Source: Methylococcales bacterium
GTDB taxonomy: Bacteria > Pseudomonadota > Gammaproteobacteria > Methylococcales > Methylomonadaceae
Direction: 5' to 3'
NCBI GenBank assembly: GCA_030654015.1
Contig: JAURYI010000092.1
Span: forward strand, 22,752 to 86,751
Length of the DNA: 64,000 bases
The notes under the pieces are model-generated. The model had not been told where the DNA came from. It ran no database searches and saw only the letters and a list, made by a program, of their open reading frames with translations. Position numbers and translations under genes: made by a program. Below, piece by piece: positions 19,107 through 28,648 of this stretch. The stretch's first letter is position 1. Each line of letters starts with the position of its first letter.

Positions 19107-22100
19107 TTATGGGTGCGTGTTATCAGTCAGCAAAGATTCAAATTCATCTATCGGCACGGGCTTGCTGAACAAATAGCCCTGATAGACCAAGCAACCATGT
19201 TGCTCCAGAAAAGTGCGTTGCGCTTCGGTTTCCACGCCTTCTGCAATCACTTTCAGCCCCAAATTATGCGCCATGGCAATAATAGTTTGTACGATAGCGG
19301 CATCATCGCTATCAACAGTAATATCACGCACAAAACTGTAATCTATTTTGAGTTCGTGAATAGGCAGCTTTTTCAAACTGGACAGTGAGGAATAGCCTGT
19401 ACCGAAGTCATCCATAGAAAAATGTACGCCTACATCACGCAGTGCTTCCATTTTAGTAACCGTGTCATTAACATCATCCAACACCAGACTTTCGGTTAAT
19501 TCCAAAGTGAGTTTATCGGGATTAATCTCCGTAAGGTTCAGCACTTGACGCACTTGTTCGACAAAGTCGGGCTGATGGAATTGTTTGGCACTGACATTGA
19601 CAGCCAGTACCAAATGATGTGCCTGTGGATTATTTTCCCATGCTTTGAGCTGCATACAGGCTTGTTCCAGTACCCATTGCCCGATAGGCATAATCAAGCC
19701 TGTCTGTTCTGCCAGATGAATAAAATCGGCGGGGAAAATCAAGCCTGTGTCTGGGTGTTGCCAGCGAATCAGCACTTCGGCACTGACGATTTTTCCATCG
19801 TGGGTGTTTTGTGTTTGATAATAAAGTACAAACTGCTCTTGTTCCAATGCCTGCCGCAAGGCAAGCTCCTGACTGACACGCGCATTAATGGCGGTCTGCA
19901 TTGTCGGGTTAAAGAAACACGCCGTATTACGCCCCGATGCCTTGGCTTCATACATGGCAATATCGGCTTGTTTTAACAATTCTTCTCTGCTGGTTTGATG
20001 ATCTTTGAACAGAGTAATGCCGATACTGCCTGAAGTATGATATTCGTGTGAAACCAACTGGTAAGATTCACTTATGGTTGTAGTGATTTTATTAGCAATC
20101 AGTTGGGTATATTTCTTCGCCTCATCGGGTAAGTCACTCAATTCTGTCAGAATCACCACGAATTCATCGCCGCCCAAACGCGCAACCGTATCGCTGTCGC
20201 GGACACAGGATTGAAGACGGGCAGCCACTTCTTGCAACAACATATCGCCGATGTTGTGTCCTAGGGTGTCATTAAGCGTCTTAAAATCATCCAAATCAAT
20301 AAATAACACCGCGCCTAATTTGCCGCTGAATTCACTGGCTATTAATGCGTGGTGCAGTCTATCCAGTAGTGAACGTCTGTTCGGCAGGTGCGTGAGCGTG
20401 TCGTAAAACGCCAAATGTTTAATTTCATCCGCCGCTGCTTTGCTCTCGGTAATATCGGTGAACGTACCGACATAATTGGTTATTTGCCCCTCGGCATTTT
20501 TAACAGCGGTGATAAACAGGCGTGCAGGGTAGTTTTCACCGCCTTTGCGCTTATTCCACAGCTCACCTTCCCAACTGCCAGTGCAATGAATGCTATTCCA
20601 CATCTCCGAATAAAAATCCCTATTCTGATAGCCTGAACTCAGCATACGCGGATTTTTGTCTATCACGTCTGCACTGGTATAGCCTGTAATGTGCGTGAAG
20701 GCTTTATTCACGCGAATTATATGGTTATTCACATCGGTAATAATCGTTCCTTCCTTCGACTCAAAAGCCGTTGCCGCAATGCGAAGTTCGGTTTCAATTT
20801 TTTTCCGCTCGGTAATATCACGAATAGAACCGCAACAACCCACTAAAACGCCCGCCTCGCTATACAAAGATTGGCAGTTGTACTCAATCCAGCGTTCATC
20901 ACCATCACGATGGATGATTTTCATATCTAAATGCTGTTCATCACGGTTCGCATAGGCTTTGTCCAGAATGTTGTAGCTGGTGCGATAATCTGGATAAAGT
21001 ATAGTTTTCAAAAAATCGGGCGTAGTCGCGATCTCCGCTGGCGAATAACCAGAAATTTTAGTACAAGCAGGTGAGTTGTAAGTCATCAGAAAATGTTCAT
21101 CGGTAATGAAAATCCAGTCACTGGTATTTTCTGCCAGTAAGCGAAACTGGTTTTCTGATGCCTGTAAAGCCTGCTGCGCTTTTCTGATGTCGCTTATATC
21201 AATATAAGTGAGTGTTAAACCTGCCATTTTTTTATTAACATCTCGATAAGGCGTGATACGACGCAGTAACGTACACTGCCCCCCCCAAGCAAGTTGTTTC
21301 TCGATAGCGTCCTGCCCCGCAAGCACGCTGTCAATATCAGTGTATAAACTTTCATCTGTGTGCAAGGGATGAAAATGCCGCAAATCCCGACCGATGTCAC
21401 GCGGCACGAGCGGGAATATTTCAACTGCCTTGGGGGTAAACAGCTGTATCAAACCCTCGTTGTCAATAAATATGGTCGCCAAATCAGTGGAGTGAATCAG
21501 ATTATTGAGGTTATTGGAGACTTTATTCAGCTCACAAATCTTCTGCTCGTGTTCTGCATTGACGCTGTACAGCTCTTCGTTGACCGAATGCAGCTCCTCA
21601 TTGGTACTTTGCAACTCCTCGTTAGAAGCGAGCAGTTCTTCATTGGTCGCTTGCAGCTCTTCGTTAATAGTCTCTAATTCTTCCACGGTACTTTGTAACG
21701 ATTCACGCGCCTGCCGTAACTCCGTTTCCAGATAATGAAGTTGCGTCGCCACTTGACTATCAATTTCGATGGCGGGTGTACTGCTTGTGGTAACGTTGAT
21801 ATTCTGCGTGTCGGGTACTTGCTCCTCCAGCAATACAATATAGTAGGTGGTGTTATCGGTGTTTTCAGGTAACGGTTCAACCGTAATATCGAGATGACAC
21901 GAAATATCGCCCTCGGAAAAGGGAATACCTTTCAACGAAACTCTCATTTTGCGTTGCTCGGCGTTGCGCAACGCGGTCATCAATGCGATGCGTAATTTGC
22001 CTTCTGCCATAGCCGACAACTCTGTGCTGACGATACCTGTTGGCGGACGCAAATAACGCGCGGCATTGCCAAAGATATGTAACGCTTCCTGCTGATCGTT

Positions 22101-23099
22101 CACCAAAATGCCCGAAGGAATAAAGCGCGTCAGCAAGGCATCATAGACACGTCCTATGCGCAGGTTTTTCGCACTCGACTGGTGTTCTGTTTTATGTGCA
22201 TAAAGCAAGGGTGCGCGTAGGTTGGCAATCAAACGGTCTTCGCGAATCTTCGTGAATACTTTCCAATGTTGATCTTCGGTGTGAAATTGAGTTGCCAATT
22301 CACCCAGTCCTTCACTCGCGCCCAAGATCAGATAGCCGTTGATTTTGAGTGCAAAATGAAAGAAGGCAATCGCCCGCATCTGTGCGGGATTCTGTAAATA
22401 AATCAGCAGATTGCGACAACTCACTAAATCAATGCGGGTAAAAGGCGGGTCTTTCAATACATTGTGTTCGGAAAAAATCAGCGTTTTGCGTAAATTCGCA
22501 ATGACTTTATAACTACCATCGGTTTGGGTGATGAAATATTTTTCGCGCAATACCTCAGGCAGTTCAGAAAAACTGCTGGGCAGGTAAATGCCCTCAGCGG
22601 CAAAACGCAGTGATTCACGGTGCAGGTCAGTCGCCAGAATTTTCAGCCGTGGCTGTTTGCCGAGGTGTTCAAAGGCTTCGAGAAACAGAATAGCGATTGA
22701 ATAGGCTTCTTCGCCCGTCGAGCAACCGCACACCCAAACGCGCACCTCGTTTGCATCAATCGCGCGCGTTTTTAAAATTTTGGGAATGACTTTTTGCCGC
22801 AGCACCTCAAACGCCTCTGGGTCACGGAAAAAACGGGTGACACCAATCAATAAATCCTTGTACAGCAAGTCGAGTTCAGTGCGGTCATCTTGGATGCGCT
22901 GCCCATATTCTTCAATACTGATGTGTTCTGGATGCAGGGCAATGCGTCGCTCTATGCGCCGCTTGATGGTTTGCGGTTTATAAAAATTGAAATCAATATT
23001 GTAGATGGTTTGCAGGCGTTCAAAAATGCTTGGAATACCCGGTTCAGGTGTCGAGTTTTGCGGAGATGTCGATGGATAGTCGAACTTGATTTCTGGGTT
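19107..23099 (-). pseudogene. CheR-PAS-GGDEF-EAL part of a frameshifted CheB/CheR signalling protein
   Basis: Open from about 23099, where the CheB frame should join (see next entry). Order: CheR N-terminal helices (SIFERLQTIYNIDF); SAM-binding methyltransferase (WVCGCSTGEEAYSIAIL); a long coiled coil rich in EELxSxNEEL repeats; three PAS domains; a GGDEF domain with intact RLGGDEFVVIL and an RDSD inhibitory-site motif; and an EAL domain with EVLIRWQHP in place of EAL, DDFGTGYSSL and VIAEGVETEAQ. With CheB restored, the whole would be about 1520 residues combining receptor-glutamate demethylation and methylation with c-di-GMP synthesis and breakdown. CheB/CheR-PAS fusions are known; a GGDEF-EAL tail is less common. 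As read here, translation would have to start internally (TTG at 22868, which truncates CheR) or shift frame. Confidence 0.85.
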
Positions 23100-23677
23100 T
23101 TGAGCGCGGTGGGCATTTCTTCTGGACTGAGAATGCTATCAACGTAACCAGTGTCTATCGCACTGCGCGGCATACCATCAAAGCCAGAACTGTCTACACT
23201 CTGCGCAAATACCAGCCCGCCGCTCTCATGTACATCCATAATGCCCGCACTGCCATCCGATCCCGTCCCAGACAGCACGATGGCCACTGCTTTTCCCCCC
23301 CATGCAGTCGCCAAGGAACGAAAAAAAGTGTTAATCGGCAGGCTGAGTACCTTATCCTCAGGGCGATCTGTGCAGATGAGTTCATCCCCGTCAATCACCA
23401 TATCTTTTTTGGGTGGTAGCAAGTAAATGGTGTTAGGTGCGATTATTTCGCGCTCCATCACCGAAATCACAGGCATGGTCGTGTAGCGTTCTAAATGTTC
23501 ACCCATCAGACTTTTGAAATCAGGCGACAGGTGACGAATAACAACGAACGCCATGCCGCTGTCCACAGGCATGGCGCGAAATAATTTTTCCAACGCTTCT
23601 AATCCGCCTGCTGACGCGCCAATACCAACGATATAAGTCGCTCGTGCCGCAGGGGTTTTAGTATTCTTTTTAACCAT
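22952..23677 (-). pseudogene. CheB methylesterase domain, 5' part of the same frameshifted gene
   Basis: Residues 1-190 form a CheB catalytic domain without a receiver domain: VGIGASAGGLEALE with the nucleophile Ser, VVIRHLSPDFKSL with the His, and LSGTGSDGSAGI with the Asp. After ...SPEEMPTALK the frame leaves the homologous sequence and runs through unrelated residues. Reading one base back at CTC-AAAA-CCC (A-run 23101-23098) restores the sequence into CheR (NPEIKFDYPST...). So either one A is missing from a five-A run (mutation or sequencing error) or a -1 ribosomal slip occurs there. Confidence 0.85.
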
Positions 23678-23800
23678 AACTATTATTTTACTTATATTTT
23701 TTGAGATTATATTCTCGCTATAATACTTAATAATTATGGTGTAGTCTGTTCATTCGCCTACACAGTGTAGTTTTTTTAGATGTATCGCTGATATGTTGGA

Positions 23801-24373
23801 TTAGATGTTTTGCTTCAAAGCCAATAATTCCGCTTCCAAGACACGGCAATGTTCCGTTGTACCACGCCATAAATCCAATACCGCATTCAAGATTAATTGT
23901 GTGGTAGCCATATCCCGATGAATACTTTTATTGGCTTGATAGGCGGCTTCTGGTGTCATGCCCTGTTCAATGGCTCGCAGTTGTGCCGCCATAATCTGAT
24001 CTACCCCCAGAATGTGGTACACCAGCCATGAGGTAATAAAACGCACTACGTTTTCTGCCGTTTGTACAGCATCTTCATCGGCATTGCTATGTAACTGCAA
24101 ACGGCTTAAATCATAAATAAAGGAATTGTGTTCCATGTGGTGCAGGGCAAAGAATTGCGGATCAATGTTACGCTCTTTCATCATCGCCTCTTCATCGGTA
24201 AAATGTTGATGGGCATAATCCAGTAATTCTTGTAGCGTTTGTTCGACCATCTCTTCGCTGGGGACACCGATGGCAAAACAATCGGCGAGTTTATTCAGCA
24301 ACACAAAAAGACCTGCGTGTTGGCTATCAACCAGTTCTATGTGGGTTTCAAAATGTTCTGACCACTCTAGCAT
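23801..24373 (-). CDS. Bacteriohemerythrin
   Basis: 190 residues with the hemerythrin four-helix iron-binding pattern: LVDSQHAGLFVLLNKL, YAHQHFTDEEAMM (HxxxE), FFALHHMEHNSF and a late HILGVDQIM supplying the last His/Asp ligands. Such proteins bind O2 at a di-iron centre and serve in O2 sensing, storage or delivery; in methanotrophs they are reported to help supply particulate methane monooxygenase. An extra C-terminal helical region of about 50 residues is present. It lies next to the CheB/CheR-GGDEF-EAL gene on the same strand, so a sensory link is possible but unproven. Confidence 0.88.
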   Translation of the reverse strand: MLEWSEHFETHIELVDSQHAGLFVLLNKLADCFAIGVPSEEMVEQTLQELLDYAHQHFTDEEAMMKERNIDPQFFALHHMEHNSFIYDLSRLQLHSNADEDAVQTAENVVRFITSWLVYHILGVDQIMAAQLRAIEQGMTPEAAYQANKSIHRDMATTQLILNAVLDLWRGTTEHCRVLEAELLALKQNI

Positions 24374-24451
24374 GACGCTCTCTCCTGATAGGATAATTAT
24401 AATTTTTTAAGCTGGTACACCGTCAGTTTAGTTATGACGGGTAAGGTGACT

Positions 24452-24484
24452 AGACCTGCGAGGTTTTAAAAACCTCGCAGGTCT
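24452..24484. repeat. 33-bp palindrome (AGACCTGCGAGGTTTT family), intergenic copy
   Basis: Half-site AGACCTGCGAGGTTTT, a central A, then its complement. It is identical base for base to the copy inside the RND adaptor gene (35996-36028) and near-identical to 45787-45819. The rest of 24374-24547 holds no recognisable gene. Confidence 0.8.
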
Positions 24485-24547
24485 TTATCGCACCGTCATA
24501 ATAAAAGACTGACTAATAATGTAAAGATTCGTAGATGACGGGGTGAC

Positions 24548-24745
24548 TTAGGGTTTTACGCGCCAATCCCCGTTCAGCAAAACCACCAGCAACTCATCAT
24601 CTTCGAGACACAACAACTGGGCGAAGCGCGTTTTTTCAGCCGTATCCGCCGTCAGATAATCGGTTGCCAAATAATTTTCCAGTAATAAATCCAGTTCTTT
24701 CATGCCGCGCCGACATTGCCATTTTACTTTTGCCAGTTCGCTCAC
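24548..24745 (-). CDS. sdhE: FAD assembly factor SdhE
   Basis: 65 residues, somewhat shorter than the usual 80-90. It carries the diagnostic [15 protein letters not shown] (RGxxExD motif), by which the family promotes covalent attachment of FAD to SdhA or FrdA. The end WRVKP fits the family. The start overlaps the stop of sdhB by four bases, consistent with succinate dehydrogenase assembly. The catalytic sdhA subunit is not nearby. Confidence 0.88.
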   Translation of the reverse strand: MSELAKVKWQCRRGMKELDLLLENYLATDYLTADTAEKTRFAQLLCLEDDELLVVLLNGDWRVKP

Positions 24746-25521
24746 TGTCTTTGAATCAGCAGTTTTTTAATTTCGGCAATGGCTTTGGCAGGATTCAAGC
24801 CTTTTGGGCAGGTGTCGGTGCAGTTCATGATGGTGTGACAACGATACAGTTTGAACGGGTCTTCCAGTTCATCCAAGCGTTCGCCTGTGGTTTCATCACG
24901 GCTATCGACCACCCAGCGGTAGGCTTGCAATAAGACCGCAGGGCCTAAATAGCGTTCACTGTTCCACCAGTAACTGGGGCAACTGGTAGAACAACAGGCG
25001 CATAAAACGCAATCATATAAACCGTCGAGTTTGGCGCGGTCTTCTTTGCTTTGGAGGCGTTCAGAATCGGCAGGTGCAGGCGTTTCTGACTCCAGCCACG
25101 GTTTAATAGAGCTGTATTGCGCATAAAAATGGCTCAAATCGGCAACCAAATCTTTCACCACCGCCATGTGCGGCAACGGAAAAATCTTGATAGTGTCGGG
25201 ATAAGAATCAATGGCTTTGGTACACGCCAAGGTATTTTTGCCGTTGACCATCATGGCGCACGAACCACATACGCCTTCACGACAAGAACGACGAAATGTC
25301 AGGGTGCTGTCGATGTCATTTTTGATTTTTAAAATGGCATCCAGCACCATCGGGCCGCAATCATCCATGTCTAATTCATAAATATCAATGCGCGGATTTT
25401 CGCCCGAATCGGGATTCCAGCGATAAACTTCAAAACTGCGTACATTCTTCGCGCCTGCGCGCGCTTTAAAGGTTTTACCCGCTGTTAATACTGAGTTTTT
25501 GGGTAGGGTGAATTCAGCCAT
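24742..25521 (-). CDS. sdhB: Succinate dehydrogenase / fumarate reductase iron-sulfur subunit
   Basis: 259 residues. Three cluster-binding cysteine groups are clear: [11 protein letters not shown] (2Fe-2S), [16 protein letters not shown] (4Fe-4S) and [20 protein letters not shown] (3Fe-4S). It passes electrons from the FAD of SdhA to quinone in the membrane anchor. The gene immediately upstream (25561-26727) is not sdhA, so this window shows only the end of an sdh cluster or a detached sdhB-sdhE pair. The SdhA, C and D genes must lie elsewhere if the complex is made. Confidence 0.95.
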   Translation of the reverse strand: MAEFTLPKNSVLTAGKTFKARAGAKNVRSFEVYRWNPDSGENPRIDIYELDMDDCGPMVLDAILKIKNDIDSTLTFRRSCREGVCGSCAMMVNGKNTLACTKAIDSYPDTIKIFPLPHMAVVKDLVADLSHFYAQYSSIKPWLESETPAPADSERLQSKEDRAKLDGLYDCVLCACCSTSCPSYWWNSERYLGPAVLLQAYRWVVDSRDETTGERLDELEDPFKLYRCHTIMNCTDTCPKGLNPAKAIAEIKKLLIQRQ

Positions 25522-25560
25522 GCGTAAAATCTCTCTGTTGATAAGAATTAGTGACGAAGT

Positions 25561-26727
25561 CTACGCTACCAGTAAATAAATGCCTAGCCCGACCATCGTT
25601 AAACCGCTGATAAATTTCAGCCACCGTCCTTCTTTTTCTTGCAGACGGTGTTGGCTCAGGGTGATAACGCCGATGGATAAAATAAGCAGGTCATCCAGCA
25701 TATAGGCAATATTATAAAGTAGCAGGTAACTGTAATAGCTGATGTTATCCAATTGTTTCAGCGTCAAAATGCGCGTGTACAAGGCAGGAAACCCTGAGGT
25801 ACACATAAATTCTACTATCTGCACCAACAAAGCCAATACCACCGCGCCAATGATTGCCGCCGTCATATTTTTGGCTTGCAGAATGTTGCGTATGCGTTCA
25901 TAAATAGCGGGTTTAGCGGCATTTGGAATGGATAAACTCACGCCCCAGCCAAATCGCCAGAAGTCTTTAAGATTCAGCAATCCCGCGACTAACGCAATAA
26001 CAGCAATCGCTATTTCTGACACGCGCGATAACCCAATCAGCAAAAATAAATTCAGCCACGCCGCCATAAACATAAAATAGGCAATGCCTTCAACGGCAAC
26101 AAATGTCCCTGCGATTGCCAGCATACGCGGTCGGTTATTCATCGGCGCAAGCAAGGCAATCACCAGCAATAATACCCACATCGAACACGGATTAAAGCCA
26201 TCTAATAAGCCCATTGCGATAGTGAATAACGGTAAGCCCACTTCTTCCAGCGATAATTTATACCCTAAAAAATTGACGGCAAAGGTCGGCTTCGCGGGCG
26301 TGTTTGCTTCACAGGAAACCACTTGCTCCGCTTGACAACTGCCTGAGCTATCCTGATTGTTGTTGGCAGGTGGCGTTTGCGCCAACACATCACGAATCAA
26401 CTGCCCTGTGCTGGTTTCATCCGAATAGCCAATCAACAACTGCCCTCTGATTTGAAAAGCGGGTATACGCACGACTCTTATACCTTGATTTTTAGCCAGT
26501 AATTGCAACCGCTGCAATGCGTCAGGCTGTTTGGCTATATCAATAATGACGATTTTTAACGCGGGTTGTTCTTGTTGTAGCGTGTGTAAAAAAGTTTCTG
26601 CTTTCGCACAATGCGGACAACCCTCACGCACAAATACTTCAATATCGGCTGGCACTTCCGCATAAGCAAAAGAAGTCGCCATCAATAGCAGAAATAACAT
26701 AAACAGCTTAGGTATGGTCTTCAACAT
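25561..26727 (-). CDS. DsbD/CcdA-like membrane protein with N-terminal glutaredoxin-like domain
   Basis: 388 residues. A signal peptide (to about SFAYA) is followed by a thioredoxin/glutaredoxin-fold domain with the CPHC redox pair (VREGCPHCAKAETFL) and cis-Pro region (VRIPAFQI). After a linker with further cysteines come about seven membrane segments bearing GFNPCSMWVLL and VEFMCTSGFPALY, cysteines placed as in CcdA/DsbD electron carriers. The protein probably moves reducing power from the cytoplasm to a periplasmic thiol partner. It ends about 40 bases before the sdhB start on the same strand. The substrate is unknown. Confidence 0.75.
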   Translation of the reverse strand: MLKTIPKLFMLFLLLMATSFAYAEVPADIEVFVREGCPHCAKAETFLHTLQQEQPALKIVIIDIAKQPDALQRLQLLAKNQGIRVVRIPAFQIRGQLLIGYSDETSTGQLIRDVLAQTPPANNNQDSSGSCQAEQVVSCEANTPAKPTFAVNFLGYKLSLEEVGLPLFTIAMGLLDGFNPCSMWVLLLVIALLAPMNNRPRMLAIAGTFVAVEGIAYFMFMAAWLNLFLLIGLSRVSEIAIAVIALVAGLLNLKDFWRFGWGVSLSIPNAAKPAIYERIRNILQAKNMTAAIIGAVVLALLVQIVEFMCTSGFPALYTRILTLKQLDNISYYSYLLLYNIAYMLDDLLILSIGVITLSQHRLQEKEGRWLKFISGLTMVGLGIYLLVA

Positions 26728-26975
26728 AATTATTTTCCCAAGAGATTAAGAATATCTAAATGGTATAGCAAATACCAAAACTGACTAAAAGATTCTGTCA
26801 GACTGTCGATATATGAGCCATTCAACGGAAGCCATAGTTCAAACTCACTACATTATATCGAGACTATAGGCTAAATACGCCCGTCCTCTTTGCGTGTCTT
26901 TCGTGTTGCTTACGGATAAAAATGCGTCAAATGACACATCTGTTTTATGTTAGATAACATAGTAAATAACTAATA

Positions 26976-27007
26976 GCCTGATTTTTATTATCAGCATCAG
27001 GTTTTTT
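26976..27007 (+). terminator. Orphan terminator-like hairpin on the plus strand
   Basis: CCTGAT (26977-26982) and ATCAGG (26996-27001) form a 6-bp stem followed by six T residues. No plus-strand gene ends here. Either it closes an unannotated short transcript in 26730-26975, or it insulates the sigma-factor gene from upstream transcription. Apart from this hairpin, the palindrome TATGTTAGATAACATA and the sigma-54-like site, the 26728-27092 gap shows nothing recognisable. Confidence 0.4.
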
Positions 27008-27035
27008 CATAGATGCTTAGCGGCTAAACAAGACA

Positions 27036-27051
27036 TGGCAAGGAAATTGCT
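27036..27051 (+). promoter_or_regulatory. Sigma-54-type promoter upstream of the ECF sigma gene
   Basis: TGGCAAGGAAATTGCT matches the TGGCAC-N5-TTGCW consensus at all but one core position, with the exact GG-N10-GC spacing of -24/-12 promoters. The predicted start of transcription is near 27062, some 30 bases ahead of the sigma-factor start. Confidence 0.5.
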
Positions 27052-27092
27052 TTCAGTAGTGATATGAACCACACTATCTTTAGAGTCTTATT

Positions 27093-27608
27093 TTGTCGGC
27101 AATACTACTTAACTCTACTCAAATAGCGCAGCTGTTTCAGAATCATAATGCAGCCATTGTGGCATTTTTACTTAATCGTGTGGCGTGTCCTGAAACCGCA
27201 CAGGATTTAAGTCAGGAAACCTATTTACGCTTACTCAATAAAGGCGAGATAACGCATGATGAAAATATCATCGGTTATCTGTTTCGGATCGCCGACCGTT
27301 TAGCGATCGACTATCTGCGTCAGGGGCATTTACCCAGAAATAACACCGTTGCACTCACCGATGATTTACACTGCCCCCAGCTACAACCCGATGTACTCAC
27401 CGAATTACGCGAGCGATGCCAACTGGTATTAGATGCCATCAATTCTTTACCGCTTAAATATCAACGGGTATTTTTATTGCGCAAAATTGATGAACTGAGT
27501 TACAACCAAATCGCCCAGCAACTGGCTATTTCTGAAAAAACCGTGCAGCGTTATTTAGTCAATGCCCTGCTGCATTGTCATCATTATCTGGAAAATCCAC
27601 CTCGTTAA
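27093..27608 (+). CDS. ECF-family RNA polymerase sigma factor (FecI-like)
   Basis: About 171 residues. Region 2 is seen in AFLLNRVACPETAQDLSQETYLRLL and region 4 in LPLKYQRVFLLRKIDELSYNQIAQQLAISEKTVQRYL. The arrangement with fecR and a TonB receptor that carries an N-terminal signalling domain identifies a FecI-type iron-starvation sigma factor. Translation starts at a TTG (27093) because no ATG is available before region 2, so the exact start is uncertain. The stop overlaps the fecR ATG (TAATG). Confidence 0.88.
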   Translation: MSAILLNSTQIAQLFQNHNAAIVAFLLNRVACPETAQDLSQETYLRLLNKGEITHDENIIGYLFRIADRLAIDYLRQGHLPRNNTVALTDDLHCPQLQPDVLTELRERCQLVLDAINSLPLKYQRVFLLRKIDELSYNQIAQQLAISEKTVQRYLVNALLHCHHYLENPPR

Positions 27609-28558
27609 TGCAGCACACTCCACAGCAATTAAAACAAGCAGTCACATGGTTTGTGCGTCTACAATCTGAACAATGTTCTGAGCAAGATCAGCAACTGTTT
27701 GCAACGTGGTTAGCCAAAGACGCAGCACACCGTGCGGCATACACAAAAGCCGAACAGTTGTGGGGCACAATGGACAGCCTCAAAACACTGGATGACATTC
27801 CCGCACTCACCAAAGCGCGTCACGCAAAACCCGAAAAATCACACCTATCCATTATCGCCTCATTCGTATTGATAACATTGCTGGGTGGTGCGGCATATAG
27901 CGAATACAGTGCTGAAACGCTGACTTATACCACCGTACAAGGCGAACATCGGCATATCATACTGGCAGATAATTCACAGGTTGACCTGAATACCGACACC
28001 CAACTACAAGTCAAAATTTCTCTGTTACAACGGCAAGTGCAGCTGGTGCAGGGTGAAGCCTTGTTTACTGTCAGTCATGAGCCACTGAGAAACTTTACCG
28101 TACAAGCCGATACCCTGCGTATTCGTGACATAGGTACGCGTTTTAATGTCCATCTTGAACCTGAACGGGTTGCCGTCGCTGTGTTAGAAGGTGAAGTTGA
28201 ACTTGATGACGGGCAGTCAGTAAACCATCAATCATTATCAGCAGGAAATTAGCGCGTTTACACCAAAAACACAGGATTAAGTCAGTCGGAAACCGTTACT
28301 ACCGATACTGTCACTGCGTGGCTGGATGGGCATCTGGTGTTTAAACGCGCACCGTTACGCCAAGTCACTGCTGAATTGGAACGTTATCACCCTGTAAAAT
28401 TTGTGTTTGCCAATCAGGAACTCGCGCACGAAACTCTGAGCGGCACGTTCGAGGCGAATAATCTGGAGCCCTTCTTACACGCTATTGAAACCCTGTTACC
28501 TGTTCGCGCAAAACACCAAGGCAAAACCATTGTGTTACAGCGAACACAAAAAAAATAA
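27608..28558 (+). pseudogene. FecR-family anti-sigma regulator interrupted by an in-frame amber codon
   Basis: From the ATG at 27608 the first 214 residues give the FecR N-terminal domain (QLKQAVTWFVRLQSE, DQQLFATWLAKDAAHRAAY), a membrane segment (LSIIASFVLITLLGGAAY) and most of the periplasmic FecR domain (DIGTRFNVH, VAVLEGEVEL). TAG at 28250-28252 then stops it. In the same frame the missing end follows without gap: RVYTKNTGLSQSE, AWLDGHLVFKRAPLRQV and the DUF4974-like VTAELERYHPVKFVF, to the stop at 28558. A CAG-to-TAG transition is the simplest cause. The truncated product could still hold or activate the sigma factor but would lack the receptor-contact domain. Amber readthrough is an alternative. 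Confidence 0.82.
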
Positions 28559-28648
28559 AAAGTTTGTCCAGTTGAGCGGTGCAGTTTCGTTATTAACTAA
28601 GTAGCCCTGTAAAAAATTCAGAGCATTTACTTAACCAACGGAGTTTTT

